NCBI RefSeq assembly: GCF_017086445.1
Contig: NZ_CP070968.1
Span: 2,480,001-2,544,000, forward strand
Length of the DNA stretch: 64,000 nt
Source of the DNA: Brevundimonas fontaquae
Lineage (GTDB): Bacteria; Pseudomonadota; Alphaproteobacteria; Caulobacterales; Caulobacteraceae
Direction: 5' to 3'
In this document: positions 38,456-46,791 of the stretch, in pieces
Numbering within the stretch: the first letter of the stretch is position 1
Layout: each line of letters opens with the position of its first letter
The notes under the pieces: generated by a model
The model's input: only the letters and a program-made list of their open reading frames with translations
Told to the model about the DNA's origin: nothing
Databases searched by the model: none
Made by a program: the position numbers and the translations under genes

Positions 38456-38764
38456 CCGTCGGGAATAGCCTAAACTCAAAAGATCCAAGCCTCAGACGCT
38501 CGCTGATTCTGATCTTCTGGCATGCATAATTGCTCAGCGCGCTGGCGTGGTCGCCGTGCTCTAAGGCAATCCCCTGCACCCGCTGACGGGGCCGCCGCCG
38601 ATCGACAGGTTTTCTTAAATGGCGCCGTCAGTTGTGACGACATTCAGCCGTGCGCACGCCGCCCCGATGTTGAGGTCGAAGAGCACAACCGACGAAGACT
38701 CTCGCTCAGAACAACGCCACGCCCTCTTCCCCACGGCACAAGAGCGAGAGCCATGGTGTCGGCG
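38456..38764. other. non-coding region right of the island
   Basis: About 309 bases without a gene I can support. A plus-strand frame runs through it into the aspartic-protease gene but looks like a shadow. It should contain the 3' end of the minus-strand protease transcript. Confidence 0.45.
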
Positions 38765-39676
38765 CTATTTCGGTATCCGAACCTGAAGCTCCGCCTTGGG
38801 AAAATCCAGGGCGAAGGCATCGAGGTTATTCAACAGGTCCGACCCGAGGATCAGCTCTGGCGTTTGCCCCCCCCTGGCGTCAGGGGCTTCGTCAGCAACG
38901 AAGATCAACGGCACGTTCTGGAAGTTGACCGGCCCCAAACGGATGCGGTTCACAGTTCCCTCTAGGACCGCCGTCCCATGGTCGGTCGCACCGCGGATCT
39001 CGCCTGCTGGCGCAAGGCGCGAATCGGTCTCCGTCCAGCCGAGGGCCTTCAAGGCCCCTCCAGACGCCACGGAAACGGATGCGCCGGTATCGATCAAAGC
39101 GTTGAAGGTTACGCCGTCGATGTCGACCGGCACCTCAAGCAGGCCGCTGTCGTTGAGGTGGCCGGCGACGGAGACAAAGCCCGTCTTCGGGATACCGGAG
39201 GGTTCGATCGAAAGACGCTTTGCAGCGTTGTCGAAGACGACACGATCCTGGGTGAAAACCTCCATGCCGACGATGCCGCGCGCGTCGGTGACCGTCGCGT
39301 TCGGCAAGGCGATCATGCCGACGGCCGTCCTATCAAACAGGGCTGTCTTGAAATGATCGACGCCATAAAGCGCAGCCTGCTGCTGGCCAGCGACCCCGCC
39401 GACACCCATCTCCCCAATCGCCGGCAACCCAAGCTCGTCGACCAGCGCCGGCGTCAGAAGGCTGGTCTGCGCGGCGGTATCGACGACCATACGGAAGGGT
39501 CCCTTCCCATTGATCTCAGCCTCGATCGTCGGTCGGCCACGGCTGTCGCGGGTCAAGGCCGACTCCTTGGAAGCGAGCATTGGCGCCTCGGCTGTCGCGG
39601 CTTGGTGCTGTGGCTGCTTAGCGGCGGGCTGGGGCGCGTTGATGGCCAGGCCGGCGATCAGGATCAGAGCGTGCAT
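38765..39676 (-). CDS. retropepsin-like aspartic protease
   Basis: Exported or membrane-tethered protein of 303 residues: N-terminal MHALILIAGLAINA may be a short signal. Two aspartic-protease halves are visible, MVVDTAAQTSLLTPALVDELGL (DTA variant of DTG) and NALIDTGASVSVASGGALKALG (DTG), each followed by a hydrophobic-glycine element (GIVGMEVF, LILGSDLL). Two lobes in one chain suggest a monomeric enzyme. ATG at 39676 has GGAG upstream. It lies downstream of the histidine kinase on the same strand, separated by a palindrome. Confidence 0.86.
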   Translation of the reverse strand: MHALILIAGLAINAPQPAAKQPQHQAATAEAPMLASKESALTRDSRGRPTIEAEINGKGPFRMVVDTAAQTSLLTPALVDELGLPAIGEMGVGGVAGQQQAALYGVDHFKTALFDRTAVGMIALPNATVTDARGIVGMEVFTQDRVVFDNAAKRLSIEPSGIPKTGFVSVAGHLNDSGLLEVPVDIDGVTFNALIDTGASVSVASGGALKALGWTETDSRLAPAGEIRGATDHGTAVLEGTVNRIRLGPVNFQNVPLIFVADEAPDARGGQTPELILGSDLLNNLDAFALDFPKAELQVRIPK

Positions 39677-39689
39677 GTCAGTCTCCAGG

Positions 39690-39707
39690 ACAGATCGCTC
39701 GATCTGT
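39690..39707. repeat. 18-bp palindrome upstream of the aspartic protease gene
   Basis: ACAGATCG, two bases, CGATCTGT: perfect 8-bp arms ending 13 bases before the ATG. It may be an operator, or an mRNA hairpin next to the ribosome site. Confidence 0.4.
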
Positions 39708-39769
39708 ACTCGATCAAGCTGATCGGAAACTGGCGCCGTCTCATTTCGCCAGACCTGGTCTGGCTGTCG

Positions 39770-41191
39770 TCATGGCCGCGAGGACGCGTCGGGATCAAAG
39801 CGCAGCGCCACTTCGGCGCCCCCGCCCGGAGCCTCTCCGATCTCCACCGCGCCCTCGTGCCGATCGACCACAGCTTTCACGATCGCAAGCCCCAGCCCAT
39901 AACCGCTACGTCCCGTCGAAAAGCGGGTGAACGGCTCGAACAGCGATTTCATTTGTTCGGCGGGAATACCGGGCCCCTGGTCGCGCACCCTGACCCAGCC
40001 ATCCTTGTCCAGCCGCACCACGACGCGCTGTCCCTCAGCCGAAAACGACAGGGCGTTGTCGATCACATTGCCGACTGCGGTCTCGACCAGGCCCGGATCG
40101 GCCCAGAGGGTGTAGCGCGTCACTTCGCGTTCGAAGACGAGATCGAGACCGCGACGGGCCGCGACGACTTCGCGCTCGCCGACGGCCCTCCCCGTCAGCG
40201 TGACCAGATCGGATTCCTTCAGCGGTTCCGGCGCCTCGCCGATCGTCATCAGCTTGAGCAACTGGTTCGCCAAGTCGGTCAGACGACGAACGTCGGAGAT
40301 CAGCTTCTCCTTCAGCCGTCCGTCGTCCATGATTTCGAGACGGGTGCGCAGCACTGTGAGAGGGGTGCGCATCTCGTGGGCGGCGGCCGACAGGAAGAAG
40401 CGCTGTCGACGCTGGGCCTCGTCGACGCGCACGATCATCTGGTTGAGCGCCGATACAAGGGGCGCGACCTCCAGGGGGAGGCCTTTCTCCGGGAAGAGGT
40501 CGCTCAGATTGTCGGGATCGAGATCGCGCGCCATGCCGGCGACCCTGCGAATGCGCAGAACGTTCGCCAGGAGGATGATTGCGAAAACGACGAACGCCGC
40601 CCCGACGGTGAAGAGGAAGATGCCCCCGTAACTCCAGATGAATTTGCTGTAGAGCCGAACCGATCCGCTGGCCGCCGTGGTCGTCGCATGTTCGATCCCA
40701 GCGTACTCGTAGTAGCTCGCCTGACCTCCACATTCCGAATAGGCGAGAAAGCTGCGTCCCGGTCCGCCAGGGTCGTCGTTCGTGCTGGTCAGGCACAGGC
40801 CTGAATAGGCCTTCGTCAAATCCTGCTTTTGCAGCCTGTCGAACGCCAGGCTGATGAAGAAGGGCGTCCCTTCACCCGAGCGAAACTCACGCCCACGGAC
40901 CTTTATGAAATACCGAAACTGCGGATTGTGCGCCTTGATGTCGCGCAAGACAGGATCAGCGGCGAGGTCGCCGCCTGCGCCCGGGCGCTCGCGTTCGGCG
41001 AAGGCGAACCGGCTGAGGATCTGAGAGGCGTTAGATGCCGTGATCTGCACGGGATCGGCGACGCCGGAGGGTTCGACGGACAGCAGGGGGCGCAGCGTGA
41101 AGAAGTAGACGCCAAACCCCACGAACAGAATGGTGATGAGCGCCAGTTGCCCGAACATGGACCGGTGCAGACTTCGTAACGCCAGACCCAA
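39770..41191 (-). CDS. sensor histidine kinase
   Basis: Inner-membrane two-component sensor of 473 residues. Membrane helices lie at about 14-34 and 187-211 and bracket a periplasmic domain of about 150 residues with one cysteine pair (GLCLTSTNDD and SECGG). A HAMP region follows. HisKA has LSAAAHEMRTPLTVL with His272 phosphorylated. The ATPase part has N (GNVIDNALSF), G1 (DQGPGIP) and G2 (GYGLGLAIV) boxes. The start is TTG 41191, backed by GAGGAGG; ATG 41158 is possible. Its likely partner is the response regulator at 57543-58217, at the other end of the cluster. Confidence 0.92.
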   Translation of the reverse strand: MGLALRSLHRSMFGQLALITILFVGFGVYFFTLRPLLSVEPSGVADPVQITASNASQILSRFAFAERERPGAGGDLAADPVLRDIKAHNPQFRYFIKVRGREFRSGEGTPFFISLAFDRLQKQDLTKAYSGLCLTSTNDDPGGPGRSFLAYSECGGQASYYEYAGIEHATTTAASGSVRLYSKFIWSYGGIFLFTVGAAFVVFAIILLANVLRIRRVAGMARDLDPDNLSDLFPEKGLPLEVAPLVSALNQMIVRVDEAQRRQRFFLSAAAHEMRTPLTVLRTRLEIMDDGRLKEKLISDVRRLTDLANQLLKLMTIGEAPEPLKESDLVTLTGRAVGEREVVAARRGLDLVFEREVTRYTLWADPGLVETAVGNVIDNALSFSAEGQRVVVRLDKDGWVRVRDQGPGIPAEQMKSLFEPFTRFSTGRSGYGLGLAIVKAVVDRHEGAVEIGEAPGGGAEVALRFDPDASSRP

Positions 41192-41279
41192 CCCGTCCTC
41201 CTCGCCCTTGAGCGCTCATGCCTCATGCTAGCCGATGCCCGCGAGGGTCAAAACAGCACGCTTACAGGGGGCGTCGGCC

Positions 41280-44200
41280 TCAGTCGGCCGCGAGACCCTC
41301 GAAGCGATTTCCGGCGGAGCTGGCGGCCTGCCGCTTGACCAACTGCGCGAGGTCCCTTCGAATCCGTTCAGCAGCCGGCCTGTCTGAGAATGTCGCCAAC
41401 GCCTCTGCGAAGGCGTCAGAATCCAGCGGCGGGTCACCTGGATCGACGGAGTCGCGATCGGCGGGATACAGACTTTGCAGCAGCGCAGCCTGCATCAGTT
41501 CTGCGGAGATGGCATTCTCACCGGCGCGTCCATAGGCGCGTGCCGCCGCCAATCTCAGGCCAGCGGATGGCGTCGACACGAAACGCAACTGTCGGGTCAA
41601 CCCCGCCAGGCGCTCTTCATTCAGCGCCACCGGAGCATTCCGTTCGAGCGCCAGGAAGAGCGCCAGATCATTGACGCCGATCGGCGGTCCCCACAGTCGG
41701 CCGGTAAGCGCGTCAAGCCGCGCCTGTCCCGCGCCCTGGCTCCAAAGACCGTCGGCAACTCTGTTATAGAGCCGCATCTGCCGCGCCTGCATGGCTCCCG
41801 ACAGGCTCGAAAGCTCAGCTTCGACCTCTGCCGTAACGGCGGAATCGTCGGTCAAGGCCGCCAGAACAGGCGCGGCATAACCGGCGGCGGTCGGGTCCGC
41901 CAGACTGTCGATCAAGGCCTGACGATCGGCCGTGTCGCCCTCCTCGCGTCCGCGTGGCGACGTGGAGCGCCATAGGCCGCGAAGAGCGTCGGCTCTCGCC
42001 GCACCCTGCATCTGCGGCTCAACCAGTCGATCAAGCGGCCGAGCGGCCGCCGTGACCGTCCGCTTCGGCTCTTGACCAGCCAGGGCGGCGACAGCTGGCG
42101 CTTGCGGAAAACGTTGCCTATAGGCGGCCCAGACCGGCTCGAAGGCGCTCAGCAGATCGACTTCGCCGCGGCGCGGAGCTGCAGCTCGGGTGACGAGTTG
42201 ACCGATCCATTCGGGATCATCCAGATCGACGCTCGACGCTTGCGCCACGCGCGCCGCGTCGGCGGGATTGTCTGTCAGACGGTAGGCTAAGCCCAGCAAG
42301 GTGGCGAGCACCTGATCCTCGGATCGGCTCGCGGCGTACGGGGCTGCGCTCGCGACAAAGGCGGGGAAATCGCCGGCCTTGGCCTGGATCAGAAGCAGGC
42401 CCGCAACATAGGCGCCGTTCTCCGGCTCGACGGAGACCAGTTTGGCGTAGGCGGCGGCGACCTTGGGATTGACCGGCGTCTTCGCAGCTTCGCCTCGCAA
42501 GAAGCGTCTTTGGAAGCGAGCCGTCTCGTCACGACTTAGCCGGGGCGCCGATAGGAAGGCGTCAAATACCGCCTGACGCTCGACCTCGAACTTCTGCGTC
42601 AGTAGTCCCGCGAGACTTAATGGCGGCGTTTCCATCGCCTCTTGCAGAGCGGTCAAGGCTTCGAACGCCCGGGCGCGATCACCAGCAAACCAAGCTGTCA
42701 GAACCTCTGGCAGACGCTCGCTGTCGGCGTAGCGCGCCGCGACGACCCGCGCGCCCGCTATCAAAACCTCCTGGTTGGCGGGCGGCGCATCCAACCGCAA
42801 AAGCAACTCGACAAAGCCGGCGCCGGTGTCAGCCGCCGACCGTTCAGCGCTGATGTCCCGGATCAAGACGGCTTGCAGCCGAGCCCTTTGCGCCGGGGTG
42901 ATAGAGGCGTCGAGCAGATAGCCGGCGATGGCCTTCTGCAGCCCCGAGGCCGCACCCGTCTGCTCAAGACGCTCAACGAGCGCATCGTAGAGATCAATGA
43001 GCCGATCCGGCTCGAACCGTTGCGTCATCACCTGCAGGGGCGTCGGCCCGCCGTCCCGCCGGCCCGCCGCCCCCGCCACGGGAAGCGGATCATTACCGCG
43101 CGAAACCAGCAGTTGGATGAGGACGTCATCCGAAAGCAGGCGACGACCTGCGGCGGCCTCCAGCTTGGCGAACCTGGCGGGATCGATGCGATAGACGTCG
43201 TAAAGAGCCAGATCGTTGAACGATGTCTGCGCCAACGGCGCCAGAATGTCCTCGCGCACGATCTCTGGACGGTCGACATCGGCCGCCTTCAGCAGAAGCG
43301 AGACCAACATGGGCGGCTGGCCTTCGATCACGCCCTTTTCACGTTGGGCTCGCCAGGGCGTGTCCGCCGCGATCGCTTGGTCGGTGAGGGCGCGAATACG
43401 GACGCGGTCCCGGGCTTCGAAGGCCAGGGCCAGACCCAGATCGAAATCGCCGTTCGCCTCTGACTGGCGCCGCAAATCTGCGATGGGCCAGTCGGTTCCC
43501 CCCGCTGTAGACGCCTGAGTCGCCGGAGCCGGCAGATCGGCCAACGCGCTCCGTGTATCAGGATCGTTCGCAAAGGGGGCAAGGAGCGATGTCTGCAGTT
43601 CGCCCAGATCGGCCTCGCCTAGGAAGGTGCCCAACCGCTGGTTGATGCTGACGATCAGCGCGAGCCTGGGATAATCGGCCAGCTTGGCCGCCCCGCCCGA
43701 TGCGGCCGATTGCGGCTGCAGCGCTGCAGAGGACGCGGTCCGGCGCCAGGCGGCCAAACGCTCTGGGGTCTCATCGGCAGGCCACGTCAACAGCGCGCCC
43801 TCGATCAGCGTCGGCGCGTACTGAGCGGCGTCGAGCGCCTTCAGTGCGTCGCTGGCGCTTTGCGTCGGCTGCCGCTGCACCAGGGTGTTTAGACCGCGCC
43901 AATAGAGGGCGCCGGCTTCCGATTTCTGGCCCGACTGTTCCAGCAGGACAGCGGTGCGGGCGATCAGATCGAGATTGTCCTGATCCTGCAAAAGCGCCAC
44001 GCGGTAGCTGGCCAGCGCCTCGCGTGTCATTCCAGCCTCGGCATAGGCTTCGCCTCGCAAGTCGTCCACGTTCACCAGTCCGCCGATGTCGCCCATCAAC
44101 GCAAAAGCCCGCTCGGCGCCGGCGATATCGCCTTCCTTCAGGAAGGTCTCCGCGAGGTCGGCGTAAACCTCCGGCGGATAGGGTTTGCGCATCGCCACAA

Positions 44201-46781
44201 GGCGGCGGCCGTAGACCGCCTTGCGCGCCGGGTCGCCTGCCGTCGTTTCACTGTCGGACGTCAGACTGATCAGTTGACGCAGGACCGCCGGCTTCTGATC
44301 GCCCGCGACCGCCAGCGAGGACTGGAGGGCGCGCAACTGAAGTTCAGGATCGCCGCGCCCTTGGCCGATATCACCGACCAGCGATGATAGCCGGACATCA
44401 TCTCCGTCCTGCAACATACGCTCCAGCGCTGCACGCTTCGCCCACCCCAGGCGGGCTTGCGTTAGATCGGCCGGGACCGGGTCGCTGTCTGCGTCGCCGG
44501 CGGCTAGCACGTCCAGGAGGCCGTTCAAGGCGGCCATGAACGCGGCGGCGCCTGGGGCCGCCTCCGCTTTGAACTGAAGCAGACTGGCGGCATGCGCCGC
44601 CTGTCCTTCCGTCTTCATCGCAGAGGTGTATTCCAGCAGCGCGTCGACGTCTCCCGGGGCAAGCGCGAGAGCGCGTCTGTGTTCCGCCAGCGCCTCGGCG
44701 CGTCGGTATCCCGATGTATAAATCGACGCGGCGAACCGCGCGGCCTCGACATCGTCGAGTTGGCCGGCGGCGCGCATCCGCGTCATCAGTTCATCCACGC
44801 GACGATTGCGATCCGCCTCGCTCTCGGCGGGGTCCGGGAAACGCAGCAGATTGATGATCAGCCGGCGCAGGTAGGCGTCCGCGTTGGCGGGATCGACGTC
44901 GGCCAAGCGGGCCAGGCTTGCGTTGAGACCGGCGTAGTTCCTGAGTCGCGCCTGAACCGCCGCCAATTGCTCCAGGGTCCGAACTTCTCCTGACCGCGAA
45001 CGCTCAGCATAGCGGCGAACCGCGCGCTCAGCCCCCGCGCCGTCCTGCTGCGCGATGCGGATTTCCACCAGCAGGCTCACCTCGCCCTGATCCGCAGCGC
45101 CCGAGGTGATCCGCCCTTCGAGTTCGGCGGCGATCGTCTCCAACTGACCCGTTTGCCGGGCGGCGCGAATGATCTGTCGTTGCAGAAAGACCTTGCGCGC
45201 GGGCAGCTGGGTGCGGGCCCACAGCACCCGCCAACGTCTCAACGCTTCCGCAGGCTGGCCGGCAGCGAAGGCCAGGTCCGCGATATGGGCCTGTTGATCG
45301 TCGTCCAGCGCGCCGCCTCGCGACTCCGCGCCCAGCAGGGTTTCGAGCGCCAGGTCCTGGCGACCCAGGCGCTCGTAATCTTCAGCCACGGCGACAAGGA
45401 GGGCCGTATCGTGCGGCGCGGCCGCCGCAAGAGCACGAAGGCCCGCCTCGGCCTCAGCCTCGCGGCCCTGATCTATGGCGGTCTCGACCTCGAAGCGACG
45501 GATCGCGGCGGTCACCGCCGGCGACGAGCCGGCGTCACCCAGGATACGGGTCGCCTGCTCCCCCATCCCCATGGCGATCATCTTTCGCGCCGTCTCGATC
45601 TGCACATCAGCGTCGGCGCGATTGGCGACAGCGAGGCCGCGATAGACCTCAACCGCCTCGTCCGCCTTGCCCTGTTCCAGATAAAGGGCGGCCAAACCAT
45701 CCGCCCAACGGGGGTCGGCGGGCTGAGCCGCAATCAGGCGGCGATATTCGGCCTCGACTTCCGCTGTGCGACCCGCCGTCTTCAGCACACTGAGCAACCG
45801 CTCGCGCAGCGCGCCGTTCCCGCTCTGCCGAACCAGGGCGACTGCATCGTCGTAGCGTCGCAGCTCCAAAAGCACATCGAGGCGAGCCTGATCCACTTCC
45901 GCCCCACGCGGTTTCTGCGCCAGAAACACCTCGGCGCCCGCGAGCTGATTCGCTGTCCGATAGGCTTCCACTAAGAGGGCCAGGGCGTAGAGCCGATCTT
46001 CGGTGGTCACGGCGGCCTCGGCAGCACGCCAGGCCGAGGCGGCGGCCGCATCCGGCGTCCCTTGGCTGATGGCCCAATCCGCCAGGCGCACCCCATCGCT
46101 GTACCGCGCGCTGGCTTCCGTCCGTGGGCGATAGAGCGCCGCAGCATCGCCGGGTCGCCCAAGCAGCCCGAGAACCGCCGCCGCCCGGTTCGCCATGACC
46201 CCGTCACCCGAGCCCGCAAGCTGAGACAGGGCATCCGGCTTACGTCCGGTCACCCCGATGATCGCCAGGCGACGGTCGAGCAAGGCGCGCTCTTGCGCGT
46301 CCTCAGATTGCGCCCGCGCCCGTTCATACCAGACCGAAGCCGCCCCGGCCTGGTTCTGAATGTCCAGCAACCGACCTCGCAGGAGCAGCGCGTCCGTAGC
46401 CTGACAGTGATCGAGCGCATCGGAGACGGTGTCGGTCGCGGCATCGACATCGCCGTCACGCCATTCCAGCACCGCTTTCAAAACGCCGACCCGACAGGCG
46501 CGCTCCGGATCGGCGCCGACCGACAGCTCGTCCAATCGTCCATAGACGGCGCTCAATTCGTTCGCGAGCACGGCGCGGGCGTACAGGCGATCCGCCGCGG
46601 CGAAGTCGAGCCGCGCGCCGGACAGGGCGCTGTCGATCATCGCGCGTGAACCGACGCCGTTCGGGGTCGGCGGCGTCGAAATCTCGCCGCCCGGCGCCGT
46701 TTGCGCCATTGCCGACGCGACGCCCGCGCCGGCCAGACTCAGGCCGAGCGCGAGAAACAGGGAGCGTGATCGCAGGGTCAT
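41280..46781 (-). CDS. giant secreted TPR-like repeat protein
   Basis: Protein of 1,833 residues with a signal peptide (MTLRSRSLFLALGLSLAGAGVASAMAQ). It is almost entirely Ala/Leu/Arg-rich helical repeats of TPR character, e.g. ARALLANELSAVYGRLDEL-like and YRRLIAAQPADPRWADGLAALYLEQGKADEAVEVYRGLA. No enzyme motif seen. It resembles an enlarged form of the TPR protein that ends many MoxR/Bat operons. ATG at 46781 lies ten bases after the VWA gene stop, so it belongs to the same operon. Probably a periplasmic scaffold. Confidence 0.85.
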   Translation of the reverse strand: MTLRSRSLFLALGLSLAGAGVASAMAQTAPGGEISTPPTPNGVGSRAMIDSALSGARLDFAAADRLYARAVLANELSAVYGRLDELSVGADPERACRVGVLKAVLEWRDGDVDAATDTVSDALDHCQATDALLLRGRLLDIQNQAGAASVWYERARAQSEDAQERALLDRRLAIIGVTGRKPDALSQLAGSGDGVMANRAAAVLGLLGRPGDAAALYRPRTEASARYSDGVRLADWAISQGTPDAAAASAWRAAEAAVTTEDRLYALALLVEAYRTANQLAGAEVFLAQKPRGAEVDQARLDVLLELRRYDDAVALVRQSGNGALRERLLSVLKTAGRTAEVEAEYRRLIAAQPADPRWADGLAALYLEQGKADEAVEVYRGLAVANRADADVQIETARKMIAMGMGEQATRILGDAGSSPAVTAAIRRFEVETAIDQGREAEAEAGLRALAAAAPHDTALLVAVAEDYERLGRQDLALETLLGAESRGGALDDDQQAHIADLAFAAGQPAEALRRWRVLWARTQLPARKVFLQRQIIRAARQTGQLETIAAELEGRITSGAADQGEVSLLVEIRIAQQDGAGAERAVRRYAERSRSGEVRTLEQLAAVQARLRNYAGLNASLARLADVDPANADAYLRRLIINLLRFPDPAESEADRNRRVDELMTRMRAAGQLDDVEAARFAASIYTSGYRRAEALAEHRRALALAPGDVDALLEYTSAMKTEGQAAHAASLLQFKAEAAPGAAAFMAALNGLLDVLAAGDADSDPVPADLTQARLGWAKRAALERMLQDGDDVRLSSLVGDIGQGRGDPELQLRALQSSLAVAGDQKPAVLRQLISLTSDSETTAGDPARKAVYGRRLVAMRKPYPPEVYADLAETFLKEGDIAGAERAFALMGDIGGLVNVDDLRGEAYAEAGMTREALASYRVALLQDQDNLDLIARTAVLLEQSGQKSEAGALYWRGLNTLVQRQPTQSASDALKALDAAQYAPTLIEGALLTWPADETPERLAAWRRTASSAALQPQSAASGGAAKLADYPRLALIVSINQRLGTFLGEADLGELQTSLLAPFANDPDTRSALADLPAPATQASTAGGTDWPIADLRRQSEANGDFDLGLALAFEARDRVRIRALTDQAIAADTPWRAQREKGVIEGQPPMLVSLLLKAADVDRPEIVREDILAPLAQTSFNDLALYDVYRIDPARFAKLEAAAGRRLLSDDVLIQLLVSRGNDPLPVAGAAGRRDGGPTPLQVMTQRFEPDRLIDLYDALVERLEQTGAASGLQKAIAGYLLDASITPAQRARLQAVLIRDISAERSAADTGAGFVELLLRLDAPPANQEVLIAGARVVAARYADSERLPEVLTAWFAGDRARAFEALTALQEAMETPPLSLAGLLTQKFEVERQAVFDAFLSAPRLSRDETARFQRRFLRGEAAKTPVNPKVAAAYAKLVSVEPENGAYVAGLLLIQAKAGDFPAFVASAAPYAASRSEDQVLATLLGLAYRLTDNPADAARVAQASSVDLDDPEWIGQLVTRAAAPRRGEVDLLSAFEPVWAAYRQRFPQAPAVAALAGQEPKRTVTAAARPLDRLVEPQMQGAARADALRGLWRSTSPRGREEGDTADRQALIDSLADPTAAGYAAPVLAALTDDSAVTAEVEAELSSLSGAMQARQMRLYNRVADGLWSQGAGQARLDALTGRLWGPPIGVNDLALFLALERNAPVALNEERLAGLTRQLRFVSTPSAGLRLAAARAYGRAGENAISAELMQAALLQSLYPADRDSVDPGDPPLDSDAFAEALATFSDRPAAERIRRDLAQLVKRQAASSAGNRFEGLAAD

Positions 46782-46791
46782 GATCTCGATC

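Noticed and set aside
38522..38965. A plus-strand 147-codon frame right of the island
   Set aside because: Half lies antisense to the aspartic protease; composition is shadow-like.
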